Below, piece by piece: positions 1-9,429 of a stretch of DNA of 25,511 bases. A model generated the notes under the pieces. It searched no databases. It was not told where the DNA came from and saw only the letters and a program-made list of their open reading frames with translations. The DNA is taken from NCBI GenBank assembly GCA_020026215.1, contig JAHHQT010000020.1:1-25511 (forward strand), in the 5' to 3' direction. This stretch comes from Muribaculaceae bacterium (GTDB lineage: Bacteria; Bacteroidota; Bacteroidia; Bacteroidales; Muribaculaceae). The position numbers and the translations under genes are program-made. The stretch's first letter is position 1. Each line of letters starts with the position of its first letter.

Positions 1-1916
1 CTTACTATGGCAAGGACAAAGCCTTCAAGACAATTGGTGAAGTAAACGGAAAATATGAACTTCAAAATGGAATAACTACTGAAGTCTATTGTGTGCTTGA
101 TCGTGGTGCAAAATGGGGCGTCAATCAAGAAATTTCTGCCATAGTCAAACAAGTGACTAAAAATACTCAAGCCGGAACACTTGGAGAATATGATTTTTGT
201 TTGGCAGGAACAGGCGTTTACAAGACTAATCTTGAAAAATTGGCTGTCGGTGACAAAATCACTATCAAATATGCTTGGAAATCTTGCGAAACCGGAGCAA
301 CTCCTTACTTTGAAAATTTGATAGGCGGAAACGCCATCGTTTTGAAGAATGGTGAATTGACAGGCAGAAACAACGACGAAGCCTATAATAGTCAAATCTA
401 TTCCCGTTCTGCTTATGGCTTGAGTCAGGATGGCAAGAAACTTTTTATGTTTGTCATTGACAAGTCAACTGACCCGGTTTATGGCTTTTCTGCAGGATGT
501 AACACAGCCGACATGGCTCAAATTATGAAACAATTGGGCGCATGGGATGTATGTAACGTTGATGCCGGTGGTTCTGCCCAATTAATGGTACAAGGCAATG
601 TAGTGAACAAGACAACTGAATCTACTCCTCGTAGCATCGCCAATGGTTTGATGGTTTTCTCTACAGCTCCAGAAAGTGGTAAGTTGGCTCGTTTGGAATT
701 CTTGGATGCCGAATTGAATATTCCTATCTTCAGTTCGTACAAACCTGTCATATTAGGCTATAACGAATATGGTGATTTGATTGATGAAAATATTACAGAC
801 TTTGAATTGACTTGTGATGCCAACATCGGTACTATTGCCAACAAACAGGAATTCCGTGCTTCTGGAAAAGTAGGCACAGGTAAATTGGTGGTAAAAGTAG
901 GTAACTTGAAAGTTGAAAAGACTGTGAATGTGATTGCTGCGGATTTGGCTATCAAAACCAGCAAGATTTTGATTGACAGCCGTGAATACAATATTCCTGT
1001 CATCTCAAAATCAGGTACAGAAGAATTTGAATGCGATCCTGCAAGCTTGACTTGGACTGTAAAGAATCCAGAAGTGGCAAAAATCGAAAATGGGGTGTTA
1101 AGTGGTTTGCAAAATGGTACAACAGAAATTGAAGGTGCTATTGGTGACAAAGTGGCTAAAGCTACTGTTGTCGTTGAATTGGCGACTGCAAACGCGATGC
1201 CTGTTCTCAATCCGTTCCCGACAGAAGGATGGAACTTGAAGCAAATCGGCGGTAAAGACTTGAACATCACCGAATATCAAGACGGATTCAAATTGAAATA
1301 TATTAGTAACGGTGTAGGTCGTGGTGCTTATATCACAGCTTCCCGTCCAATGAAGGTGTGGAGTTTGCCTGATTTCATCCGTATTACAATCAATCCTCAT
1401 GAATTAGCAGTCCGTAAAATCTCCATGAATGCACAAGATGCGTTGGGCAACAGAGTCAGCTCATGGATTGCTATCAATGAAATGATTGCCAAAAACTCAG
1501 AATCAACTTTTGATGTAAGTTTGTCAACTTGGACAGACCCTGACGATATTTGTATCTATCCTATCACTATCAACAGCGTCAGATTTGATATCGGTTTCAC
1601 AACCAAAGGCGTTTCCTACGAATTGGACGTTCCTGAATTTCAAGCTATCTACAACTATTTTGCAGGAGTCAACTCTGTTGAGGCTGACAAGACTTGCAGA
1701 ATCTATCCTAACCCAGTAATGGCCGGCGCAGATGTGAATGTGGAAGTGGAAGGACAGGCTATGGTGAAATTGTATTCCTTGAATGGTGCGTTGGTCGCTA
1801 CTGCAGAAGGTGAGGGCAGAATTGAATTGCCTACTACAGAAATTCTACCAGGTATGTACGTCGTACGCGTGGAAACTGCCGATGCAGTCAAAACTGCAAA
1901 ATTGATTGTAAAATAA
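1..1916 (+). CDS. Phosphodiester glycosidase (NAGPA-like) with T9SS sorting domain, 5' partial
   Basis: The frame is open from the window edge (first full codon at 3), so the N-terminus, presumably with a signal peptide, is missing; 637 residues are visible. The first third matches the phosphodiester glycosidase family of human NAGPA (uncovering enzyme): a conserved R-x-A-x-G segment leading to VIDK (about 402-461), then NVDAGGSAQL (about 555-584) and a later PRSIANGL segment. The family hydrolyses sugar phosphodiesters; the natural substrate here is unknown. The middle (about 700-1180) looks like bacterial Ig-like (Big2-type) domains. The end (about 1693-1913) is a T9SS type A sorting domain with IYPNP, GMYVVRV and a final KLIVK, so the protein is probably exported and surface-attached or released. 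It is followed after 31 bases by the PD40 gene. A GTG at 93 is not the true start, because the frame continues upstream of it. Confidence 0.82.
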   Translation, partial: YYGKDKAFKTIGEVNGKYELQNGITTEVYCVLDRGAKWGVNQEISAIVKQVTKNTQAGTLGEYDFCLAGTGVYKTNLEKLAVGDKITIKYAWKSCETGATPYFENLIGGNAIVLKNGELTGRNNDEAYNSQIYSRSAYGLSQDGKKLFMFVIDKSTDPVYGFSAGCNTADMAQIMKQLGAWDVCNVDAGGSAQLMVQGNVVNKTTESTPRSIANGLMVFSTAPESGKLARLEFLDAELNIPIFSSYKPVILGYNEYGDLIDENITDFELTCDANIGTIANKQEFRASGKVGTGKLVVKVGNLKVEKTVNVIAADLAIKTSKILIDSREYNIPVISKSGTEEFECDPASLTWTVKNPEVAKIENGVLSGLQNGTTEIEGAIGDKVAKATVVVELATANAMPVLNPFPTEGWNLKQIGGKDLNITEYQDGFKLKYISNGVGRGAYITASRPMKVWSLPDFIRITINPHELAVRKISMNAQDALGNRVSSWIAINEMIAKNSESTFDVSLSTWTDPDDICIYPITINSVRFDIGFTTKGVSYELDVPEFQAIYNYFAGVNSVEADKTCRIYPNPVMAGADVNVEVEGQAMVKLYSLNGALVATAEGEGRIELPTTEILPGMYVVRVETADAVKTAKLIVK

Positions 1917-1947
1917 AATATAACATAACCTAACTAAAAATTTAATT

Positions 1948-2841
1948 ATGAGAATCAAATTATTAACAATGGCATTAGCTTGTACGTTGTTGGCAAGTGC
2001 TCAAAACGTCACAATCACTAATCATGCCCAATTGTTGAAAGGGACTGAAAGAAACGCTTTCAATCCTGTATTGAGCTCTGATGGACAAAAACTTTTGTTT
2101 TCAGAAGATAACTATCAGGGATTGAAAATGTATGATTTTGCAAACGATGTAACTGTAAAAATTACAGATGATGCTATGGCAGGATTCTGTCCTACTATTT
2201 CTGCTGACGGTAACTCTGTGTATTACTTGTCACAAGAACGTGTGCAAGGTCGTGTTTATCGTTCAATGAAAAATTTCAATGTAAAAGGCGCTACTGAAAA
2301 AGTCGTCGTTGCGAAAGAACGCGGTATGTTACCACCGGTAAAAGTGAAAGGTGGTGTAATGGTTGTATCTGACAAAGGTCGTAAGATGACAGCCAAAGTA
2401 AATTCAAAAGCTGTTTATGGTGGTATTTCAGAAATGGTACTTGTAGTAAATGGTGTTGAAAAACATTTGGCTCCAGTGGCAACTCCTCATATGTACATGT
2501 GGGTATCTCTTTCTCCAGACGGACAAAAAATCTTGTTCTATGCAGGTGGTAAAGGTGCATTTGTATGTGATTTGAATGGCAAAAATTTGGTTAGCCTTGG
2601 TAAATTCACAGCTCCTGCTTGGTATGGCAACGATTTTGTTGTTGCCCAACACTCAACAAGCGACGGTCACCAATATGAATCTTCACAAATCATGTTGTTG
2701 AAAGCAGATGCTTCATTTAAACAAGCATTGACAAAACCTGAATCAATGGCTATGAATCCAACAGCTTCAGGTTTGGCAAACAAAGTCGTTTACAATACAA
2801 TCGATGGTCGTTTGTTTGTAATGGAATTATCAATTAAATAA
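1948..2841 (+). CDS. Exported PD40 (TolB-like) beta-propeller protein
   Basis: A 297-residue protein with an N-terminal signal peptide (hydrophobic residues 4-17, likely cleaved after the ASA at 16-18). At least three PD40/WD40-like blades show the typical S-x-DG-x-x-[LI]-x-[FY] pattern: around residues 43-51 (SSDGQKLLF), 85-93 (SADGNSVYY) and 189-197 (SPDGQKILF). PD40 blades usually mediate binding and carry no catalytic residues, so no reaction can be assigned. It lies between two T9SS-tagged peptidoglycan/sugar hydrolases (31 bases after one, 11 before the next) and is probably co-transcribed with them. Unlike them it has no C-terminal sorting domain, so it is expected to stay in the periplasm. 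A partner or ligand-sensing role for the neighbouring enzymes is inference only. Confidence 0.78.
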   Translation: MRIKLLTMALACTLLASAQNVTITNHAQLLKGTERNAFNPVLSSDGQKLLFSEDNYQGLKMYDFANDVTVKITDDAMAGFCPTISADGNSVYYLSQERVQGRVYRSMKNFNVKGATEKVVVAKERGMLPPVKVKGGVMVVSDKGRKMTAKVNSKAVYGGISEMVLVVNGVEKHLAPVATPHMYMWVSLSPDGQKILFYAGGKGAFVCDLNGKNLVSLGKFTAPAWYGNDFVVAQHSTSDGHQYESSQIMLLKADASFKQALTKPESMAMNPTASGLANKVVYNTIDGRLFVMELSIK

Positions 2842-2852
2842 AATTTGCCGCT

Positions 2853-5276
2853 ATGAAAAAATTAAATATACTTTTACTTGCTTTAGCTGCTACTTTCACT
2901 GTTTCAGCTATTGATATGAAAGATTTGAAGATTTATGTTAACCCGGGACACGGTGGCCACGAAAGTGATGACCGTAATGTGGTCGTTCCTCCATTTGCAC
3001 CAGGTGACCCTGAAGGTTTCTGGGAATCAAATGCCAGCTTGGAGAAAGGTTTGCATTTGCGCGACATTCTTCAATCATTTGGAACAAATGTGATGATGTC
3101 TCGTACAACAAATAACGCTGACGATGACCGTGACTTGCACGAAATTGGTTACGAAGCCAATGCTTTTGGTTCTGACTTCATGTTTGCTATCCATAGTAAT
3201 GCTACAGGTTCACCAACAGTCAAGAATAACCAACCATTGATGCTTTACCGTGGTTATACAGATGAACCACAATGTCCTGAAGCAAAGGAAATGTGTTTGG
3301 TATTGAACTTGCATCTATTGGAAAATGAGGTGACTTCATGGTCAAACAACAAACCTTGGCATGCAGGTGACTGGACTTTCTATGACTGGGGTACATCTGG
3401 TTTGGGTGTATTGCGTAAATTGACAGTTCCTGGTATGCTTTCTGAAGGTTCATTCCACGATTACATTCCTGAAACTTACCGTTTGTTGAACAGCGACTAT
3501 TGCTGGTTGGAAGCCTATCACTTTGCTAAAGCCGTTCAAGAACACTTCAATACAAGAGACAGATTCACTACAGGTGTAGTTTGTGGTTCTCTTTATGACA
3601 GCCGTTTGATTAGAACAGAAGAAATCTATCGTGATAAATTCTTCGGACATGACAAGTCAAGACCTATCTGCGGTGCAACAGCTTCTTTGATTCAAGGTGG
3701 CAAAACTATTGCAACTTACAAAACTGACGATTTGTTTAATGGTGTATATATGTTCAGAAGCGTACAACCTGGCGAATATACTTTGAAAATTGAACATCCT
3801 GAATACCATGCTGTAGAAACTCCTATAGTTGTAACAGCTGATAAGGTTGTTTACAAAAACTTTGCTATGGATCGTATCCGTAAGACTGCTCCTGAAGTGG
3901 TATCTTACTCTCCACTTTGGAAAGAAGGTGATGATGGTGTCGTATGTAACTCACGTATTGAAATCAACTTCAACTGGGATATGGATACTCAATCAGTAGA
4001 AGAAAACTTCTCAATCACTCCTGCTGTGGAAGGTACTCTTTCTTGGGAAGATTCTCAATATCGTTTGGTTTTCACTCCAAAACGTGCATTTGATACTAAT
4101 ACTCTTTACACTGTCAAGATTAACAAGGCTGCAAAACACCCTGCTAACATATCAATGGTGAAAGATTTCGTATTCCAATTCAAATCTGGTAACTATAATG
4201 AATTCAAGATTTTGGCTCAATCTCCTGCAAGTGGAGAAAAAGTACATTTCAAGGCTCCTATTGTAGAATTCCGTTTCGAGACACATCCAAACACATCTTA
4301 TATACAAAACGAAATCATTATTAAGGATGACCAAGGTAAGCAAATGGCTTACAACGTACGTTCTAAGAAATTCAGTAAAGTCAATGACCCATTCGGATTC
4401 TTCCAAATCAAATTGGCTAAGGACTTGGTTGTAGGCAAAACTTATACAGTAGAAGTTAGTGAAACACTTCGTGACCATATCAATATGCCGGTTCTTAACG
4501 GTCAGAAATATACATTTACTGCTGTTGATGCTGACATCGAAGGTGCTAAGTTAACAAAGGTTGTTCCATTCCAAACAGCTGGTATTCTTGCTTTCTCTGA
4601 TATGTCAAATGCTAAAACATGTACAGTGAATACAAGTAGTAAGCAAAAATTAAACAATAGAAGTTCATACGAAATCAAATATACATTTGAAGGTTTGGGC
4701 ACCGGAGTTATGGAAAATTCACAAGTAGCAGTAGCTAAATTCGTGACAATGCCAGATGTTACATTCAATAATACAAATTCTATCGGTCTTAAACTTTACG
4801 GAGACTTGTCAAAGAACTTTGTAGTTGTTCGTTTGGTTAACGGTGAAAAATGCGAATTTGTAAAAATAGCTCAACTTGATTGGTTGGGATGGAAAGATTG
4901 CTCTGTTTCATTGGCTAATCTACCTGCTGGTGACTATAAGGTTGAAAGTATTGCTATCGCACAAAACGGAGGCGAAATCTCTAAAGCTGGTGCTGTTTAC
5001 GTGGATTGCTTGACTAAGGGTGCTGCCGGTGATGCTGGTATCGAGAACGTTGAATCTGCTGATTTGCGTATTTATCCTAATCCTGCAAGTGAATTGTTGA
5101 TTGCCAATATGGACGAACAAATCATGGGTATTGAGCTTTACTCTATCGATGGTAAATTAGTTAGCCAAGTTTCAGGAAACGTAATGAATGTTAGTGAAGT
5201 GGCAGAAGGTCTATACATCGCTAAAGTTTACAGTGCTTACGGATATGGAACTAAACATATCGTAGTTAAACACTAA
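2853..5276 (+). CDS. Secreted N-acetylmuramoyl-L-alanine amidase (Amidase_3) with T9SS domain
   Basis: An 807-residue protein with a signal peptide (residues 1-19). The Amidase_3 domain covers about 25-230. Expected zinc ligands are visible: H33 in NPGHGGH, E58 in FWESN and H114 in IHSNA. A likely catalytic glutamate is E198 in MLSEGSFHD. The family cleaves the amide bond between MurNAc and L-alanine of the stem peptide. After it comes a carboxypeptidase-regulatory-like fold (about 272-340), then two bacterial Ig-like (SbsA/Big_5-type) domains (about 345-445 and 455-545). A further beta-rich region follows, and a T9SS type A domain ends the protein (IYPNP near residue 745, GLYIAKV, ending KHIVVKH). 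It is therefore probably exported across the outer membrane, where it would meet foreign or shed peptidoglycan rather than the cell's own sacculus; that last point is inference. It is the last gene of its transcription unit and a terminator follows directly. Confidence 0.88.
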   Translation: MKKLNILLLALAATFTVSAIDMKDLKIYVNPGHGGHESDDRNVVVPPFAPGDPEGFWESNASLEKGLHLRDILQSFGTNVMMSRTTNNADDDRDLHEIGYEANAFGSDFMFAIHSNATGSPTVKNNQPLMLYRGYTDEPQCPEAKEMCLVLNLHLLENEVTSWSNNKPWHAGDWTFYDWGTSGLGVLRKLTVPGMLSEGSFHDYIPETYRLLNSDYCWLEAYHFAKAVQEHFNTRDRFTTGVVCGSLYDSRLIRTEEIYRDKFFGHDKSRPICGATASLIQGGKTIATYKTDDLFNGVYMFRSVQPGEYTLKIEHPEYHAVETPIVVTADKVVYKNFAMDRIRKTAPEVVSYSPLWKEGDDGVVCNSRIEINFNWDMDTQSVEENFSITPAVEGTLSWEDSQYRLVFTPKRAFDTNTLYTVKINKAAKHPANISMVKDFVFQFKSGNYNEFKILAQSPASGEKVHFKAPIVEFRFETHPNTSYIQNEIIIKDDQGKQMAYNVRSKKFSKVNDPFGFFQIKLAKDLVVGKTYTVEVSETLRDHINMPVLNGQKYTFTAVDADIEGAKLTKVVPFQTAGILAFSDMSNAKTCTVNTSSKQKLNNRSSYEIKYTFEGLGTGVMENSQVAVAKFVTMPDVTFNNTNSIGLKLYGDLSKNFVVVRLVNGEKCEFVKIAQLDWLGWKDCSVSLANLPAGDYKVESIAIAQNGGEISKAGAVYVDCLTKGAAGDAGIENVESADLRIYPNPASELLIANMDEQIMGIELYSIDGKLVSQVSGNVMNVSEVAEGLYIAKVYSAYGYGTKHIVVKH

Positions 5277-5294
5277 TTTAATTACGTCATCAAT

Positions 5295-5332
5295 AAAAAA
5301 ACAGATACATCTTTGGGTGTATCTGTTTTTTC
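5295..5332 (+). terminator. Rho-independent terminator after the amidase operon
   Basis: A perfect 9-bp stem (5301-5309 with 5318-5326, ACAGATACA / TGTATCTGT) closes an 8-base loop. It is flanked by six A before (5295-5300) and a T run after (5326-5331), so the stem can be extended by A-T pairs and can work in either direction. It begins 19 bases after the amidase stop codon and separates that unit from the kinase promoter. Confidence 0.9.
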
Positions 5333-5354
5333 GTTTTAAGATATTTAGTAAATA

Positions 5355-5387
5355 TTTGTGAAATAGATTAATTTATTTGTATTTTTG
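5355..5387 (+). promoter_or_regulatory. Bacteroidetes-type promoter for the stand-alone kinase
   Basis: TTTG at 5355-5358 (-33 box), a 21-base spacer and TATTTTTG at 5380-5387 (-7 box, consensus TAnnTTTG). Transcription would start near 5392-5396, leaving a leader of about 20 bases before the ATG at 5413. It sits directly after a terminator. The position argues against starting the kinase at the in-frame TTG at 5377, which overlaps the promoter. Confidence 0.75.
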
Positions 5388-5412
5388 CAATGACAACATT
5401 ACTTATCTTATT

Positions 5413-6249
5413 ATGAAAATCATAGCTGACAGTAGCGCGTCGAGAACGGAATGGATTTTGCTTGATGACGCAACGGTTATTGAACACGCATTTACTAAGG
5501 GGTTGAACCCATTTTTTCAAACACGTCGCGATATAAGTCATATTGTAAGATTGGAATTGCCCGAGGCTTTCTTTAAAAAGCGTTGGGAGCATATCTATTT
5601 CTATGGCGCAGGGTGTTCGAATGCTGAGAAGAAGAAGATTGTAGAGGCTTCTTTGGTGGCTCAGTTCAAAACGCCTGTTTCGGTTGAAAGTGACTTGTTG
5701 GGTGCTGCTCGCGGACTGTTCATTACAGAACCGGGCATTGCATGTATTCTGGGCTCAGGTTCCAACTCTTGTTTCTATGATGGAAAGTCTGTTGTCAAGA
5801 ATGTTCGTTCATTGGGATTTGTACTGGGTGATGAAGGTAGTGCGTCATATATTGGAAAACACTTTGTCAGCGACTGCTTGAAGGATATTGCTCCCGAACA
5901 TTTGAGAAATTCATTCTATGAATACATCCATTTGTCGCCTGACCAAATTATGGATTCCATCTTCGACAGCGAATTGCCGGGTAATACTTTGAGCGTTTAT
6001 TCTCGCTTTTTGATGGATAAACTCGACATGGATTATGTTTATGATTTAATTTACAGAAGCATTGATGCTTTCTTCAACCGTAATATCCGCCAATATGACT
6101 ATAAGAACAACGAGATTTCTTTTGTTGGTTCAAACGCATGTGCTTACTCCGGAGTGTTGAATGAAGTGGCAAAATCTTATGGAATCACCATTAAAAAGAT
6201 ACTTCCGAGCTCAATTCCAGGACTTGTAAAGTATCATTCTATCAAGTGA
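5413..6249 (+). CDS. BadF/BadG/GlcNAc-kinase-family sugar kinase, MurK paralogue with altered N-terminal motif
   Basis: A 278-residue ASKHA-fold kinase that aligns over its length with MurK at 19832-20674: GLNPFF, YFYGAGC, SDLLGAARGL, GSGSNSCFYDGK, LGDEGS and the shared ending PGLVKYHSI. Members of this family phosphorylate amino sugars such as GlcNAc or MurNAc at position 6. The phosphate-1 loop is unusual. The neighbour reads ADCGSTKIDW, but this protein reads ADSSASRTEW, so the loop glycine and lysine are replaced. LGDEGSG likewise becomes LGDEGSA. It may have a different substrate, reduced activity or a sensor role; this cannot be decided from sequence. I chose the ATG at 5413 because it puts the ADSS motif at residue 5, as in MurK, and because an upstream TTG overlaps the promoter. 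It is monocistronic and ends with TGA. Confidence 0.8.
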   Translation: MKIIADSSASRTEWILLDDATVIEHAFTKGLNPFFQTRRDISHIVRLELPEAFFKKRWEHIYFYGAGCSNAEKKKIVEASLVAQFKTPVSVESDLLGAARGLFITEPGIACILGSGSNSCFYDGKSVVKNVRSLGFVLGDEGSASYIGKHFVSDCLKDIAPEHLRNSFYEYIHLSPDQIMDSIFDSELPGNTLSVYSRFLMDKLDMDYVYDLIYRSIDAFFNRNIRQYDYKNNEISFVGSNACAYSGVLNEVAKSYGITIKKILPSSIPGLVKYHSIK

Positions 6250-6359
6250 TTTTGAGACCTTTTGGGTAGACTAAAATGAAAAATTGTAATTGAATATTAA
6301 ATAATGTTTATTCTGTAAAATTACCTTAATTTTATTTTTCTAAAACAATCTCTTTGTAG

Positions 6360-6367
6360 TAAATTTG
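6360..6367 (+). promoter_or_regulatory. Likely -7 box of the salvage operon promoter
   Basis: TAAATTTG matches the Bacteroidetes -7 consensus TAnnTTTG exactly. Upstream at the right distance there is only a T-rich stretch (6335-6339), not a clean TTTG, so the -33 part is weak. Transcription would begin near 6372-6376, giving a leader of about 40 bases before the GTG at 6415. Short inverted arms TGAGG (6376-6380) and CCTCA (6389-6393) lie in that leader. No other convincing promoter is seen before 22398. Confidence 0.6.
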
Positions 6368-6414
6368 CGCAAATATGAGGTGTAATATCCTCAATAACTT
6401 AAAATTTCTCTACC

Positions 6415-9399
6415 GTGCGCAAGAATTTAATTTTATTGTCGTTAGTGTTACTTTCCAATTCGGTTGCATTTTCAACCGAATGGATAGATTGTCCTGAATT
6501 GTTAGATACGGTTCAAAGTGTAGTCAAGACGGTATAGCCTGAAAATTTCTTGATTGGAAATATCAAGGTAAACTCAGTTAAGTCAGATCGTAAAGCAAAA
6601 AATGTCGTTGTAGATGTGAATGAAGTTTTCGGATATGTTCCATTGTCTGAAGATTTGATTGCCAATGTTAAAAACGATATTAAGGCTGTTCTTGGGGAAA
6701 AATTCCAAAAGAGTAAATTGACATTGAACATTAACGGCCGTTCAATCGACAAATTTATCATCGGTAGCCGCTTGGATTATAAAAAACAACCGAGCAAAAC
6801 TCCTTTTATTTACAAAGTTGACCAATTTAGCCATCCGGCACAAGGCTTGGATGGTAAAATCATAGCTATGTGGCAAAGCCACGGATGGTATTTTGAACAA
6901 AAGGCTGACCGTTGGCAATGGCAACGTGCAAGAATCTTCGAAACTGTTGAAGACCTTTACACACAAAGCTACGTTATCCCGTTCTTGATGCCAATGCTTG
7001 AAAACGCAGGAGCATACGTGATGAGTCCTCGTGAACGTGATGTGAAGAACGTGGAAATGATTCTTGACAATGACGGAGGTTTGGCACAAAATAACTGCTA
7101 TTCTGAATCAAATGGCTTGAATGCTTGGGAAAACGGTGCAACTGAAGGTTTCGCCTATACCAAAGCTGCCTATGAAGGTTTTGATAACCCATTCAAACAC
7201 GGAACATATAGAAGAGTAGCCGCTGATAAAAAAGCTAAAAATCCATCAACAGCTGTCTGGACTGCAAATATTCCTGCAGACGGTGAATATGCAGTCTATG
7301 TTTCCTATGCAACAGAAGAAGAGAGTGTCGAAGATGCTCACTACACTGTTTATAGTGGTGCTGACAAAACAGAATTTGTCATCAACCAGAAAATGGGTGG
7401 TGGTACATGGATTTATTTAGGACACTTCTTCTTGAAAGAAGGTAACCACAAAGTGGTGGAACTTTCCAACGTATCTGAAAACAAGAAGGGCATCATCACA
7501 GCCGATGCAGTCAAAATCGGTGGTGGTTACGGTAACATCGCACGTAAGGTGATGGATGGTTTCGAAACAAAAGACAACGAACCTCTCGTAAAGAGCGAAT
7601 ATGCAGTAAGCGGTTATCCTCGTTTTACAGAAGGCGCACGCTACTGGTTGCAATGGGCGGGTATGCCTGATTCAGTTTATTCACCTTCTGAAGGTTTGGA
7701 TGACTACAAAGACGACTATCGTTGTCGTGGTATTTGGGTCAACTATTTGGCAGGTGGTTCTAAAGTATTGCCAAAGAACAAGGGTTTGAATATTCCTGTG
7801 GATATGTCATTCGCATTCCACTCAGATGCAGGTACAACTTTGAATGATGACATCATTGGTACATTAGGTATTTATTTCTCTCAAAAAGGTTCTAAATACG
7901 TGAATGGTACTGACCGTATGAACTCATATAAATTGGTCAATAGCGTTTTGACTAACATTACTAATGACGTTCGTAAGGTTTACGAACCAAACTGGACAAG
8001 ACGTGGTATGTGGGATGCTTCTTATTTTGAAGCACGTGTTCCTGAAGTGCCAACTATGCTTCTTGAACTTTTGTCTCACCAAAACTTTGCAGATATGCGC
8101 TATGGTTTGGACCCTACATTCCGTTTCTTGGTGAGCCGTGCTATTTACAAGGGTATTGCCCAATATTTCAGCGAGGTGACAAAAACTCCAATCGTTATCC
8201 AACCTCTTCCTGTCAACAGTTTTGCCATAGCTCCTAAACAAGACAACAAATTCACTTTGTCTTGGAAAGAGACAGTAGATACTCTTTGCGACAGTGCAAC
8301 TCCAACCAAATACTTGGTTTACGAACGCATCAACGATAATGGCTTCAAACGTATTGCTGCTACAGCAAACACATCATACGAAGTAATCATTACAGACAAC
8401 GATATTCACAGCTACAAGATTGTTGCTGCCAACGACGGCGGTATCAGTTTCCCATCTGAAATCTTGTCATTGGGTGTTGCTAAAGATGCCAAAGGTTCTG
8501 TAATGGTAATAAACGGATTTACTCGCGTTTCCGGCCCAGACAACTTTGATATGGGTGAAACGACAGCAGGATTCTTAAACGTAAAAGATAACGGTGTTCC
8601 TTATATCCACGATATAAACTTCATTGGCGAAATGTATGAATTCCGTCGTGAATTGCCTTGGGTAACTGATGATTCTCCTGGTTTTGGTGCAAGTCGCGGT
8701 AACTATGAAACAAAAGTGATTGCTGGTAACACATTCGACTATCCATACATTCATGGTCAATCTATTATGAAAGCGGGCTATTCATTCATTTCAAGCAGTG
8801 TTGCTGGCGTTGAAGCAGGACAAGTTGAATTGAAAGACTTCGCAGCCGTTGATATGATTTTGGGTAAACAAAAGACTATTGTTGTTGGTACAGCCGTTGA
8901 TCAACCTAAATTCAGCATCTATTCTCCAGAATTGATAAATAAATTGACTGCCTATACAAAAGCAGGAGGTTCTGTCATGGTGACTGGTTCGTTTGTTGCC
9001 ACTGACGTTTGGGACAACAAATTTGCTTCAGAAGAAAGCAAGAAGTTTGCTTCAGACGTATTGGGTTACAAATACCGTGTAGGTCAAGCTGCCCTTGAAG
9101 GCAAAGCTAAATTCGTGCCTACTTACTTTGATGAATTCTCAAAACTACAACTTGAATTCCACAACGAATTGAACGAAGACTTCTACGCTGTAGAATCTCC
9201 TGACGCAATTGACCCAGCCAACCGTCAATTCGGTTGTCCGTTGGTGCGTTATAATGAAAACAACATCGCTTGTGGTGTGGTCAACAAATTTGACAATTAC
9301 AAAACTTGCATCCTTGGCTTCCCATTTGAAACTATCACTGAAGAGGGTATGCGTGACAGCTTGATGCAATCAGTATTGAATTTCTTTAATAAAAAATAA
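6415..9399 (+). pseudogene. Golvesin-domain amidase-like ('xanthan lyase'-annotated) protein interrupted by in-frame TAG
   Basis: From GTG 6415 the frame encodes a clear signal peptide (MRKNLILLSLVLL...VAFS) and about 20 mature residues, meets TAG at 6535-6537 (codon 41), then runs open for 953 codons to TAA. A TAA at 6400-6402 in the same frame limits the start, so GTG 6415 is the best start. The body resembles a Bacteroidetes family annotated as xanthan lyase or N-acetylmuramoyl-L-alanine amidase. A split Amidase_3-like core shows SHG (H156), RERD (E207), FHSD (H469) and LLELLSHQNF (E551), counting from 6415. Inserted in it is a golvesin-C-terminal-like domain (about codons 280-370). A fibronectin-III-like region (about 620-690) and a C-terminal domain of unknown type follow. 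Starting at TTG 6550 would give a 949-residue protein with no signal peptide, which does not fit a wall enzyme. Read-through, recoding, recent inactivation or a base error are all possible. Confidence 0.7.
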
Positions 9400-9429
9400 A
9401 CATAAACCGGAAATATAAACTATTCGAAT

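Noticed and set aside
758..1270. 170-codon minus-strand ORF
   Set aside because: It is antisense to the glycosidase gene, which has clear family motifs and a sorting domain; the minus-strand protein has no recognisable features.
5295..5332. Possible repeat or attachment site formed by the A-run/inverted repeat/T-run
   Set aside because: Position directly after a stop codon, stem-loop geometry and the T run fit a transcription terminator; no second copy or mobile gene is seen.
5377..5412. In-frame TTG extension of the kinase by 12 codons
   Set aside because: It overlaps the -7 promoter box (5380-5387), and the ATG at 5413 puts the nucleotide-binding motif at the same distance from the start as in the paralogous MurK.
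6250..6359. Possible terminator after the stand-alone kinase gene
   Set aside because: The stretch is A/T-rich but I found no convincing stem followed by a T run, so read-through into the salvage operon cannot be excluded.
6375..6497. ATG-started 40-codon ORF overlapping the signal-peptide region in another frame
   Set aside because: It shows no recognisable features, and the overlapping GTG frame encodes a clear signal peptide, so it is most likely a by-product of the region.
6550..9399. 949-residue ORF starting at TTG 6550 as the natural gene start
   Set aside because: It would have no signal peptide, and a good signal peptide lies in the same frame just upstream behind the TAG codon, so the gene is better described as interrupted.
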